From assembly GCA_963585895.1 (NCBI GenBank), contig OY757921.1:52978590-53042589 (forward strand): a stretch of 64,000 nt of DNA, in the 5' to 3' direction. Shown here piece by piece: positions 45,701 to 56,689 of this stretch (positions within the stretch are counted from its first letter, which is position 1; every line of letters starts with the position of its first letter). This stretch comes from Sepioteuthis lessoniana (Eukaryota; Mollusca; Cephalopoda; Myopsida; Loliginidae). A model generated the notes under the pieces. It saw only the letters and a list, made by a program, of their open reading frames with translations, ran no database searches and was not told the DNA's origin. A program made the position numbers and the translations under genes.

Positions 45701-48700
45701 ATGGAGGATACTTTCTCGTTGGAAGACCTTAAACTAAGTCAAAAACTTCTTCAAAGAAATATCCAGACTACCCAAGAAGGATTAGACAAGAAGAATTCTG
45801 CAGAGGTGTTTCCTGTATTCAAGAGAGAAGTAGAAGACTGGTTGGAAGAATTTAAAGGAGTTACCTTTGGCATATAACAACAATTGGCTACAGAGGAAGA
45901 CTGAATCCTTGACAAGGTTAAGTCAAACTTCTTTCCGCTTCAAGTATCCTGAGCAATTTAGAGACTACATCTGGATTCCCTATGGGTCAGTACTAAAGCT
46001 GACAGGTCAGACTGCTACGAAAGTGAGACCCATGTTTAATTGTTCATATAAAAATAAAAACTCGGTCTCATTAAACGAAGCAGCATATCCCGGAGTAAAT
46101 CTTATGGCGGACATGTTAGAACTGATGATTCGATTCAAAACAAACTGATATGTCTTGTTGGCTGACATCAGAAATGCCTTTCTGAAGATTCACCAAGAGT
46201 CTGAAAAGGATCGCACTCGATTTTGCTTTTTTCTGAAGAAAAGTGAAAACTTGCATTGTTACCGGTACAAAACGATTATATTTGGCTTCAATGCAAGCCC
46301 TTTTATTTTAAACTATGAGCTGAAGTTTCACGCAGACAAATTCCCTTGGGTGAATGTTCGCAAGCACTGACGTCCAATTTTTATGTAGATAACTTTGTGA
46401 AAACCGGGAATAATGCAGAAGCCCTATCTGTAAGAAAGCGTCTACTGAGAGGGAATTTTGATTTGCAGTCTTGCAATTCCAACTGTGGAGAGCTTCAAAA
46501 GAAAATGGAGGAAGATGTAACACTATCAGTATTCGAGTCTGGTTGGGAAAAGATGTTGGGATATCTGTATGACCCTGTTGAAGATTCCATAAAATTCCCC
46601 CGACACTCTTGCGATATGGAAGCGTCAACTAAGAGGAGGATATTATCTGAGACTTCTAAGGTATTTGGCAGTGCGAGGTCGTCTGTTGATGAGGAAATTA
46701 TGGAGACAAAAACTGAGTTGGGATAATGCGGTTCCTCAAAACATGAATTTAGTTTGGAGAACGCTGGCAAAGGATCTATCAGCGTTAGACTCTGCATCTT
46801 TACCGAGGAGAGTTTTACCATTTTATTTTTCTTTTGCGATGCTTCTAAAGCCACATATGGTTTTTCAGTAAACGCTGTACAGGATAGAACCTCAGCCTTA
46901 GTATTTGCCCAAGCAAAAATAGCACTTCTGCAGGGCAACCTCCCACCCACGTTGGAACTCCTGTCTGTATTTCTAGCCGTGAAGTATTTCCCTTTTTTAA
47001 AAAAATCCCCTGGGGACATTCCAACAAAGGATATTTATATGATCACAGACGATCAGGTGGTTCTGTCCTGGATTCTGGCTGAGTTCGTCCCCACAGAAAA
47101 CGTATTTGTACGAAACCTGTTACAAGATATCACTCAAATGACTTAGAACATTGAACTGAACTTTGTCATAAAGGTGAACTTTCGATATGTTTCAACTGCG
47201 GACAATCCAGATGATTACATCACCAGAGGGCTGACCATAAAAAAAATAGAGAAAAGCTTTCTCATTGGCACGAGGGACCTGAATGGATAAGGCAGGAGGA
47301 GTCCTTCTGATGCCATCTTGAGCTGGGTTGCCTTTCCAGGGTTCAGAAGGAGCAGGTTCCCTCTTCTGTGAATTATTTAGCCGAACGTAAGGTCGTAGCT
47401 ACTGCAGATGTTAGAATGGAAAAATTTTCCAGCTTTAATAAGTTGATCAGTATAACTTCACTGGTCTTTAAGTTTATCAACAGGTTAAGAAAGAGGATCA
47501 TAAGTTGCAAGCAAATAGCTACCTGATCAAGACCATGCGAAGACATACCTTTTCAGTGGAGTTGGACTTTTTGTTAGACCCTGAAGGCAAGAGCATGCCT
47601 AAACTGGTGAAAAACTTTAAACTTTTCTTGGACCCCAAAGACATCATATGATCATGAGGAAGGATAGGAAGATCAAAATATCACCCATACGAAGTCCAGA
47701 ATCCAATTCTATTGGGAAAAAGGGCATCATATGACAAAATTGATTATTCAAGAGTACCATCAGAGAAGCCTATATTTAGGCTTGGGCACAACCTTGAATG
47801 AAGTAAGATTAGCCGGATATTGGATACCAGACAGGCTATTAAGAATGTGGTTGGCAATAGCGTTGAATGCAAAAAATACAACGCAGTTTCCCTCTCGGTA
47901 CCAAATTCAACTGACTTACCAGCACCTCGAGTGAATTTCGTCAGATCCTTTCTACATACCGGTGTGAATTAAATCAGCCATATCGATGTCCAAGGAAAAG
48001 ATAATGATAATAAATGTACATCATTCTCTTTACATGCATGAGCATTAGAGCTGTACATTTAGAACTGGTTTCCGATATGACAGTAAAAATATTTCTTCAG
48101 GCGTTGATAAGGTTCACAAATGCAAATGGAATCCCTTCATTCCTTTATTCAGATAATACCCGCTGCTAGAATTATCAACAAGGGTATGATAATGGATGAA
48201 TTCAAAGAGTGGTTCAGTCCATACACGAGTAGTTTAAAACATTTTACCATTCCACGGTTTTCTCCTTAGTATGGTAGCAGTTAGGAAAGGCCTATCAAAA
48301 CCATAAAATCTTGCTTATACAAGACTATAGGAAGATGAAAAGTAGACTATTTTGGGCTACTAACAATCTTATCGCACTTATAAAGAGCAGCAAATAGCTG
48401 CCCCTAGACATATAGGCGCTCTGAGGACACTGATCTGGGTGTCTTGACCCCTAATTCACACATGAACACAAATATCGGCCAGGAAATGATGATAGGATTG
48501 GACAACCAGTACCTGAAAACAATCGACCCTCCCAGTCTAATGGATTTAATTCAGACGGTGCAATTTCGTGAAGAAAGTCTGGCTAAATTTTGAAAGGTTT
48601 GGCATGATAGCTATTTATTGAGTCTCAAAGAAAGATCCCTGAGCCTGGCTGCTTGTTTGTTTAAAAATAAAATAAAGCCAAGGGATTTAGTGCTCATAAA

Positions 48701-48780
48701 AAGCCCCCTGAAGACCAGGCCTTTTTGGTCCCTATGAGAAGTTCTTGAACTAATACAAGGAAGTGAAAATTTAGTGCGCA
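45701..48780 (+). pseudogene. BEL/Pao pol remnant: RT, RNase H, integrase
   Basis: A frame opening MEDTFSLEDLKLSQKLLQ at 45701 runs about 50 codons, then moves without a recognisable capsid or protease into RT (KVRPMFNCSYK..SVSLNEAAYPG, typical of Pao RT). A stop breaks RT at 46149; it resumes with LLADIRNAFLKIHQE, which carries the first catalytic aspartate. After a frame change the catalytic box is FYVDNF, with asparagine for the second aspartate. An RNase H-like segment follows (FFFCDASKATYGF near 46830). The integrase zinc-binding region lies near 47731-47934 and has lost its expected cysteines. Part of the integrase core (RAVHLELVSDMTVKIF and LYSDN) is at 48048-48170. The element is inactive. 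Confidence 0.82.
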
Positions 48781-48787
48781 TGGTAAA

Positions 48788-48997
48788 GGGGAGTATAAAA
48801 TATGCCACACTCGGTCTCTTTTTGATAATTAATGTTTGGGTTTCAGATAGAAGACACGTGAGTCTACGTTACCATTTTGTTATCAGCTTGTTATCCTTAT
48901 AAAAAAAGGTTGCTTGTAAGCAACGACGCCATTTCCTTGCAAGTCTTAACGTCTTTTCTTCCCTACCTACTTACTCGTCCGTTAGATAATTCCGACA
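48788..48997 (+). repeat. 3' LTR of BEL/Pao element
   Basis: Direct repeat of 45440-45639 with scattered substitutions and small indels, beginning GGGGAGTATAAAATATG and ending CCGACA. It overlaps the degraded C-terminal part of the integrase frame. Confidence 0.8.
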
Positions 48998-49239
48998 AAA
49001 TATCATATCTGTAAATTAACAAGATAAATTGATTTTACTGTTCTAGTGACAATTGAGTGAAAATAAAAGAAAACGAAAATTTAGACCAATACTTGGAAAA
49101 ACTTCCAGTTCAAAATGGTGCGAAAAAATTGCTACATGTAAAGTTATAGTAAAGAGGTTGTTTTGGATATGAGAGGAACAGTTTTTAAATTATAAATGTA
49201 ATACCAAAATGGGAAATACTATTTTAGAAATCAACAAAC

Positions 49240-49269
49240 CTTTCGGTATGGGTGGCGGCAAAACTGCGG
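49240..49269 (-). CDS. 30-bp linker exon 3 of the vWA gene
   Basis: The minus-strand acceptor TTTATAG follows a TTTA-rich tract; the exon is 30 bp and its donor is GTTTG, weaker than the GTTAG of the other two. In phase 1/1 it reads AVLPPPIPK, the most proline-rich of the three linkers. It joins in frame to vWA exon C at 43606-44172. The 3.6-kb BEL/Pao element lies in the intron between them. Confidence 0.78.
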
Positions 49270-50621
49270 CTATAAATAAATAAAGGAATAAATAAATAAA
49301 TACATAATTGAAAAAATAAACTTTTGTACGAATTAAAATTAAATCAAATTTAAATTCGATTAAGTTAAAATTAAGCTGAAATAATGATAAGCTGAGTTTC
49401 AGAAAAATATGCAATATTACAATGATGACACCCGCTTTGATATATAAGAATACTAGAAGAAGCTCGCTGTATTATGTATGAAATAACATTTGCTAATATC
49501 TGAAAATGTTATGTAATGTAGTGAAAAAAATGATGGAAGGTGCAAAAAATATATAGTGGCTTTTGTCTAGTGTCAAATGTTAAGGAAATAACTACTTTCT
49601 AACCTTAAAATACACAACATATAGTAACGGCATTTATTTATTTATTTTGTCAAAGAAAGCTAACCTACTCTGCCTTTGATTTTTAAGGAAGCGACGTGCA
49701 TCGGTTGGCCAGTCGACCATGCTTTGTCATAATAAAAGGCTGGGGTAAACTTTGAACGGCAGTTTTTTACACTTCACAGAGAGTTGATCTAGCCTACACA
49801 CATACTAGAAACGATGTGTTTGATAGAAGGTATTTAGTTTTAGACGAGAACTTGTCTCCAGTAGACTGGTGTTTGGGCTTTTCGGTGCTTTGAAATAGAG
49901 GGAAGAGAATCTCATTTGTTTACATTGAATTTACAACCATTACACTCCTGTTCTAAAATATCATAATCAAAATATGTGTCTCTATGTTTAAAAACGTATT
50001 AATAATTCTTCGTTAAGAAATCATCAATATAATGAATCGAAACCCTCACCAATCGGTTCGAAGAATATCGATATAATTTTGTATTGTGTTCTATTGAACA
50101 TAAGGACACTGAACGTATCTAAAACCAAACTGAGCAAGAAACTTAATGAAGGTAAAAATCGTCATTTATAATAATTCAAGTTATGCGTTAAATGCATCAA
50201 TTTTCTGTTAATTGTAGATATAATGAGTGGAAATATTTACGATATTTGATCATACAAAGAATTCACATTTTTATAATTAGCAGTTGCAATAACAAAATGT
50301 ACTCCATCAACTGACTTTCGACTAGTTGGAAACACACATGTTTATTTGGTATACATATAATTATGTAGATAATCTTGCAATGATTAATAGCCTGAACCTG
50401 ATTTAAATTTAGGGATATTGAAGGTTGAAAGTGATGACATTTAAATCATACTGATACTAACATAGTAATCTAAATTATATTACTTCATATCTTTCGTGCT
50501 AAGATTTAAATCATATTGATGATAGTCACTTCTGTTTCACAAATATAAAAAATTGTGACTTCTATAAATTACACAGATATTCATGAAATAAGTATAATAT
50601 TATATATACATATAATCTCAC
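49270..50621. other. Intron of the vWA gene between vWA exon B and linker exon 3
   Basis: AT-rich; nothing else recognised. The TTTA-repeat tract beside the linker acceptor is at 49272-49310. Confidence 0.6.
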
Positions 50622-51188
50622 CTTTGCATGTTCTTGAGACAATTTGTTTCATGATACTTTGAAGGGCATTGAAATTTTTCACGGTGAATCTGAACTGGTT
50701 CGTGGGTTGACTTGCGATATTCGTTAATTCCTTCATGTTCACATTGTTTCCAATTCCGATACTAAAGATAAAAACACCATCACTTTTAAGTGTTTCAGCT
50801 TCTAATCTGGTTTCATTTGCATCATTCGACTTACCATCAGTTATAACAATAGCAACATTAGGAACACCTTTCCGATCACCGTTTTGCTTTTTAAAAGAAT
50901 CCTTTCTTAGATAATTCAGGCCTTCACTTGTGTACGTCAAGCCCTTAGGATAGTAAATATTTTCAATACCTCTCCGCAGTGCATCCAAATCAGCATATTT
51001 CTTCATATCAAACACTTCACTAACATAGTGACTGTATGTTACAACGCCGACACGCACGCCGTCGTTGGCAATGTGAAATGAACTGACGGTGTTTTTGACG
51101 AAGTTCTTCATTTTAATAAAATTCTTCACACCAATACTTGAGGATCCATCCAAGAGAAACATGATGTCTGCAATGGCTTTTATACAAA
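50622..51188 (-). CDS. vWA domain exon B (567 bp, complete domain)
   Basis: Acceptor TTTTTCAG, donor GTGAG, phase 1/1, 189 codons. The domain has an intact MIDAS (D14, S16, S18, T85, D118) and the cysteine pair C2/C188. It matches exon A at all but 7 of 567 bases by hand count; the bases 50759-51181 are an unbroken identity of 423 bp. The three differences at the 5' end alter residues 1 and 3 (V-C-I here against E-C-T in A); the other four are silent. A tRNA-derived SINE in the opposite orientation begins about 25 bp upstream of the 3' splice site. Function is as for exon A: an extracellular vWA module. Confidence 0.92.
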
Positions 51189-51212
51189 CTGAAAAATAAT
51201 TTAAACATACTA

Positions 51213-51460
51213 TTAACCTGTAGTGTAATAGTTATCGTCGAAGGAAATAGAACCGGCGAGCCATGTTCAAATCATAGATGTTTGCGTTTTACTTTACCTC
51301 CTCGTTAAGAACCTGGATCCATCTTTTCTCCTACCACTATAAGAGAGGAGACGATAAAGCAGATCTGGAAATGTACAGTAAATGTTGTAATAGACAGAAA
51401 GACTAAAATTCGAGCCAGCTTTTATCCGCTTCAAACTTATGACGCCTACCGCTCGCATCC
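51213..51460 (+). mobile_element. Family-S1 SINE antisense to the vWA gene
   Basis: TGTAGTGTAATAGTTATCGTCG (head) and ATGTTCAAATCAT (decayed B box), then CTCGTTAAGAACCTGGATCC and CTAAAATTCGAGCCAGC of the S1 body. It ends at a (TA)n run, 51469-51485, and starts about 25 bp from the acceptor of vWA exon B. Confidence 0.75.
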
Positions 51461-51485
51461 AAGTTAGTATATATATATATATACA

Positions 51486-51944
51486 TATAAGAAAAAATAT
51501 AATCTATAATATATATCAAGCTAAAATTTCAATTAAAGAAAATGATGCTAATGATAAGGTATATATAGGTATGACTAGCCTAAACTGGAAATTTTGATAT
51601 TACAACCACCTGCACACATTTCGAAATCCAACATTAAACAAACTCCCCGATCTAAGAATAACTGGTATCTGATAGAACCAGGACTAACACCTATTATAAA
51701 TTGGAAAATAATCAAAATATCTTCCTCGAAAAACAACTTACATGGTAAGTGTAATTTATGCTCAGAAGAAAAAAATATGTATATTGAAATATTTTAATGG
51801 AAATTTAACAGAAATGATATCTTCATGCAAACATATAAATAAATTCTTATAATGATTTAAATTGATTTATTTATAATATTAAATAGATTTAATTAATTTT
51901 AGTTTCGTGATTTACATATTTAAATTCTATATTGGAATAAAGTA
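51486..51944. other. Intron of the vWA gene, AT-rich
   Basis: No feature recognised; the 67-codon frame at 51594 has no domain. Confidence 0.5.
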
Positions 51945-52200
51945 AAGTTAGCGACCATAGTCGAGGGTGACCCGAAGGCTCCCTTTTCGATAGCTACTAC
52001 ACCAAGGTGTAGGGGAGGGCGCTACTCCATTCCCAGGATTGCTCCACTTTACCCTTGAACCGTACCTTATAATGCTGAGTGTTAAGCAAGGTGGTATCAA
52101 GTTCCATTTTTAAAGTCTTTGGTATGACTCGACCTGGGATTGAACCCAGGTCTCCCGGGCCATTGGCGAACACCCTAACCGCTGGGCTAAGTGTTCCGTA
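51945..52200 (-). mobile_element. tRNA-derived SINE, family S2, well preserved
   Basis: On the minus strand the head reads TTAGCCCAGCGGTTAGGGTG (A box) and GACCTGGGTTCAATCCCAGG (B box, a paired T-arm-like stem), followed by a 190-bp body ending near GACTATGGTCGCTAAC. The T-arm symmetry is better kept than in S1 or S3. Confidence 0.85.
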
Positions 52201-52891
52201 ATTTAAAAGAAAACAGATTAGATAATAGATAATTTAAAATAGATTTTTATAATAAAGAATATAACTAAATTTAAAGGATAAGTAAATGTATAGAGTTTTT
52301 AAAACTATAATAAAATAATGAATAATAAAAAAATAAAATAATACATTATTGGTAAAAAGATTAATATAGCCTTTAAACAAGAAGGAACAGTCTCTGTCCT
52401 ACACCGTTTTTAGTACACCGTTTTTTCAATACGCATGTAAACAAAAATTTGAGAAACTAATACTTAATCTATTTATATTATAAGTTAGGAATTGTTTGTT
52501 ACATTAATAAGATATCTGTTATTTATTAATTCTTTGTTTATTATAAATAACTTAACATTCGATATGTTAATTTCTTCGTAAAAGTTTTTCGATATTTTTA
52601 ATAATTAGAAATAACTTTTGTAAAGTGATATCAGTATTGTATTATTACTTTTGGATTACAGGAATTATTTTATTTAATATTTTATAATACATAATAGTTT
52701 TAACGGAAGAATGCGTATTTTATCCAAAGTCGTATCCCACTATTTAATTTTTCCGGAATTGAGTTTTTGAATTTTCGGTAGTATTTAAATTTGGGGTAAC
52801 GTTTTTTTGTTTTTCAAAGAAATGTATAAACATTGTATACAAAAAATAATAGATAAATCTCCACCGTAAACATTTTCCTGATTAAAAAACA

Positions 52892-52947
<56 letters not shown>

Positions 52948-53145
52948 GATTATTTTAATCAAAAATTATTTTAATAACAATTAATTGAACTATTAAAATT
53001 AATCAGAAAAATGTTTTTTCAAATCCTATTCTCACCATACAAGAAATATAAGAACATCCAAATGAAAATTTTCTTTCGCGCAACATCTGATGACTGTCAT
53101 CACGATTAGAAATAAATCTATGATGAAAACAAAGTAAATGTTTTC

Positions 53146-53150
<5 letters not shown>
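52201..53150. other. Intron of the vWA gene, AT-rich with long (TA)n
   Basis: (TA)n at 52893-52942 and 53152-53182. No gene. Confidence 0.6.
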
Positions 53151-53182
<32 letters not shown>

Positions 53183-53185
<3 letters not shown>

Positions 53186-54092
53186 GAAGATCATTAAATA
53201 AGTTTCCAGACTTTTTTCGTATGAGCACTTTTATTGATAGTTCACTCATGAAATTCTAGTCCCCATCGAAGTAATCTCCTCCGGTTGCAATGCACTTGTT
53301 GTACCGTTCCAAAAAATTCTAGAAGGCCCCATGGAAGTCCTCTTGTGTAAGTGTGTCAATGACCTTCGTCACAGCCTCTTTCACCTCCTCAATTGTCTCA
53401 TAATGACAGCCTCTGAGCTTAGGGAATAACCAAAAGTCACAAGGAGCAACGTCTGGACTATAGGGAGGGTGAGGAATTGTCTTGATGCCCATCTAGTTCA
53501 AATAGTCTGTGACAAGGTTGGAGTTGTAGACTTGGGCATTGTCCTGGTGGAAATGCCACTGACCCGATTTGAAGAGTGCTGACCTCTTCCGACGGAATCT
53601 CTTCCTGAACTTTCTTAAAACCTCAACATAGTAACTCTAACCCTAACCATTTGGCCAGTCAACTCTAGTGCATTGACTTCCTTACTCCTCCCACACCTCC
53701 CATTATCCCTCACAGACTCCTTGCCTTTTTTGAATCTCTTATGCAACTCAAAAACTGATGCTCGGTTCATGCAAGAGGGTTGAAAAGCAGTCTGAAGCAT
53801 TCCATACATTTTTGTGGTATTTTTTCCAAGTTTAAAACATAATTGTTTTGCATATTGTCTTCTAAAGTGTCCTCACGTCTAGATTGCATTTTTAAAATTC
53901 ACCATCGGTGACAATCAGGCTTTAGTAGGGTGTATTCCAATTCCTACTGTAGCTGTTCATTTGAACCTGAAATCATAAAAATTGGTTAGTCATCTCATAA
54001 GATGTATAGCAATAACATACTGAATTTTCAAGAGTCCACGACAATTTTAAATGCCTGTAAAAAAAAGTCTGGAAACTTATTGAAGGCACCAC
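53183..54092 (-). mobile_element. mariner-type DNA transposon, internally deleted
   Basis: Inverted ends share ATAAGTTTCCAGACTTTTTT (about 53198-53217 and the complement at 54061-54082). The minus strand encodes mariner transposase pieces: a helix-turn-helix-like stretch (MNRASVFELHKRFKKGKESV, 53700-53770), then HQDNAQVYNSNLVTDYLN-like and PYSPDVAPCDFWLF-like catalytic segments (53530-53420). About 910 bp in all, against roughly 1.3 kb for intact mariners, and interrupted by stops. Both ends abut (TA)n runs, in line with TA target choice. Confidence 0.88.

Positions 54093-54093
<1 letters not shown>

Positions 54094-54168
<75 letters not shown>
54094..54168. repeat. (TA)n microsatellite, about 75 bp
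   Basis: Uninterrupted TA units next to the right end of the mariner element. Confidence 0.95.
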
Positions 54169-54560
54169 TGGGTTTTAGAGCTAAGCACTGAACTGACGCA
54201 ATTTTCATGATGACTCTTAACGTTAATGGGAGAGTTATTTCATTATTAGAAAATGATACTCGAGTTGCTTGTTTTTCAGAGAAGATCAGAATTTCGTCAT
54301 TTAAAATATTTGTCGATGCAAAAAGTTATCGTAAAATATATGCCGTGTATAAATTAATTGTATATATCGAATGTACACAGTCCAACTACAATACAAACCA
54401 AGTTAAAAGATCATTGAAATACGACAGTTATAATTTGAAAGGGCCAGGATTTTCAAGGTTGAATGTAAGTTTCTTTATTCAGTGGTTAATATAGATATGA
54501 GAGCCGTTCATTAAAAACAGGTATATTGTTAACAACATTTTAAAAAATTGAATAGTTTTA

Positions 54561-54604
<44 letters not shown>

Positions 54605-55195
54605 TTTATTTGTCAGTTGACCCATGTCTTTGAGAAAAAGTTTGGTTTGTGAACTGATGTATTCAAGAGTAGTACCAAACTGCTCATATGCCAGAAACTA
54701 ACCCTTTACCGTGTATACAAAGAAATTTGGTGTAGCATCCTTATTCCTAATACAATAATCCCAAGGGTCGTTAACCAAATTAAAACTTTAGTTGTTTTGG
54801 AAGGGTCTTTAAATACGTGATGTATCATGTATATTCATATGCGATAGTAATATAAGGACTGGAATCCATACCAGCACCCACTTTACATTTCAAGGAGCAT
54901 TTAGATTAGTAAACGATGTGAGTTCAATTCTAAATGGGTGCCTCATACTTTTGGTTAAGTGCCACTAAACTAAGTTTAGTAAACTACTTCATACTACATA
55001 TGACCGATTACACAAAATATACGTGAACCTGCGCGTTCAGTTTGGTTCTGGTAAGGGAATACGTTACATATTATGTACTTTAGTACATTACTCTATGTAA
55101 CTCCTTTGTGAACATCTGTTTTCTTGATTTAGCATAACTTTGCGCATTTTTATGTAAAGCTGATGCCCAAGGAAATGGAATTGGTGATCTGTTTA
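54169..55195. other. Intron of the vWA gene; unassigned 95-codon frame
   Basis: The plus-strand frame 54207-54494 has no recognisable domain and opposite orientation to the gene; probably chance. (TA)n at 54568-54602. Confidence 0.45.
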
Positions 55196-55199
55196 CAAT

Positions 55200-55400
55200 T
55201 CCTGAAAGAGGCTTTGTGTTTCACTTCGGGCTAATGCCCTTAAGAAAAACATGAATCCATCTCTTCCCCTTACAATTATGAGTATATACGTCGGGCAGAC
55301 TAATTTCTTCAGCCTTAATAAGTAATTCTAAATTAAACCAGCTTAAAAACTGACCTTGTCACGTCTTGCACGTGGAGGATGGGTTTGGGTAAATACACAT
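55200..55400 (+). mobile_element. Family-S1 SINE, 3' part
   Basis: TTCGGGCTAATGCCCTTAAG, CATGAATCCATCTCTTCCCC, GGCAGACTAATTTCTTCAGC and AACTGACCTTGTCACGTC follow the S1 body order; the head is missing. Confidence 0.65.
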
Positions 55401-56388
55401 TATTGCATATATTAGTTCCTTCATTTCATTATTTATTTCTGTCATTACTGGATAAGATTTTAACTTGTAAAATGATTCAAGTCACGCATCTCAAAGGAAA
55501 TGTTGATGTTTAACATTCAGGTAGACATTAAAGAAATTATGATTTTTTCTATTTCAACTTGGCATTTAATAAGACAATTTTTAGCAGAAAAATCAAGAAG
55601 TACATTCATTCAGTTCATCTGAGAGGAAGGAGTGGAAGAATATTTAGCGTTCTGATTTTTTAATTGTATTTCCGTGGTGAAAGTGGCTATTGTTAGATCA
55701 GTGAAAGAATATTTGATGCGGGTAAAGACTTGTTGGAATATCCCCCTTCATTTCTCGTTTTATCACTGTTTTCTCAAGTGATGGAAGAATTCATATACCA
55801 GAATTTTGATAAACCTTAGTTAGCCAGTCATATGATGGGCTGTAGATTTTAAAAGTAATTGCCTATAAAGAACAAGGCATGTTTTCGACCGAATTATAAA
55901 TGGAATGTAATTCTCACTTTCTTATTCAGATTGAATCTATCGGCATATCGTTCTCCCATAATGAGTATTGAGTATTGAATTGTTGATTGTCAACCATGTT
56001 TACATTATTAGTCATATTTCTCTTTGAATGCACTTACACATGCAATTTAATACAAAAGCTTTAAGATAAGTTTAGTGTATATTCTCTAAAAAGAATACAC
56101 TGATGTCCAAATAAGTATTTTCTGTGTATAAATTGATAATACGTAGAAGAACAACGTTTACATTATGTGGAGACAGATATTAAACAATCATGTAAGTGAC
56201 ATTAATTGAACAGTTATACATTGAAAAGTATAGTCTTATGCCCAAATAATCATTTCCTATGTTCATTATTAGTTATTATAAAATAACACAAGAAATCAAA
56301 AGATGTTTTGGGCATTGGAAAAAAGTTTTTATTAATAATGACAATTAGAATAGCAAAATGGAAAATTCAATTTTAAAAATCAACTAAC
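55401..56388. other. Intron of the vWA gene, no further feature
   Basis: AT-rich; upstream part of the intron preceding vWA exon B. Confidence 0.55.
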
Positions 56389-56418
56389 CTTTTGGTATTG
56401 GCAGAGGAGACACTGCAG
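56389..56418 (-). CDS. 30-bp linker exon 2 of the vWA gene
   Basis: The minus-strand acceptor TTTTAG lies after a TTTA-rich tract; the 30-bp exon ends in AAAAG before a GTTAG donor. In phase 1/1 it reads AVSPLPIPK, and the split first codon completed by the preceding G gives alanine. The final split codon joins to the start of vWA exon B. Intron sequence for about 45 bp downstream, and the TTTA-rich tract upstream, resemble those around the 49240-49269 exon, so the two arose by duplication of exon plus flanks. Confidence 0.8.
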
Positions 56419-56607
56419 CTAAAATAAATAAATAAATAGATATGGAATAAATTTTAATATGAAAAAATAGTATAACTTGGAAAGTTGGTCTTTAGATAAT
56501 TCAAAAGGAGTTTAGATTGTGCTAAATTTTGATCAACAGAACATATCAAAGCCAAGGTCGCACGTTCAGTAGTTTCCAAGAACTTAGTCCTTACAAAGTA
56601 TTTCTTA

Positions 56608-56608
<1 letters not shown>

Positions 56609-56666
<58 letters not shown>
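56609..56666. repeat. (TA)n microsatellite with one phase break
   Basis: TA units with a TAATAT slip near 56642. Confidence 0.9.
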
Positions 56667-56689
56667 CATTGCTTGGTTTCATCAACGAT

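Larger units (their letters stand above)
45440..48997 (+). mobile_element. Degraded BEL/Pao LTR retrotransposon in a vWA-gene intron
   Basis: Two direct repeats of about 200 bp bound the element (45440-45639 and 48788-48997), both containing GAGTATAAAATATGC near the start and TAGGTAAGATAATTC-like or TTAGATAATTCCGACA at the end. Between them are, in order, a short gag-like start, RT, RNase H and integrase, all broken by stops and frame changes. It is oriented opposite to the vWA gene and lies between the 49240 linker exon and vWA exon C. No clear target duplication was found. Confidence 0.85.

Noticed and set aside
52130..52200. Functional tRNA gene on the minus strand
   Set aside because: The T-arm is good, but the sequence continues into a SINE body without a 3' acceptor pairing or T-run terminator.
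53638..53656. Telomere-like CTAACCCTAACC
   Set aside because: Only about two units, inside the deleted mariner; no array.
54207..54494. 95-codon plus-strand frame
   Set aside because: No family recognised, no splice context, and inside an intron of an opposite-strand gene.
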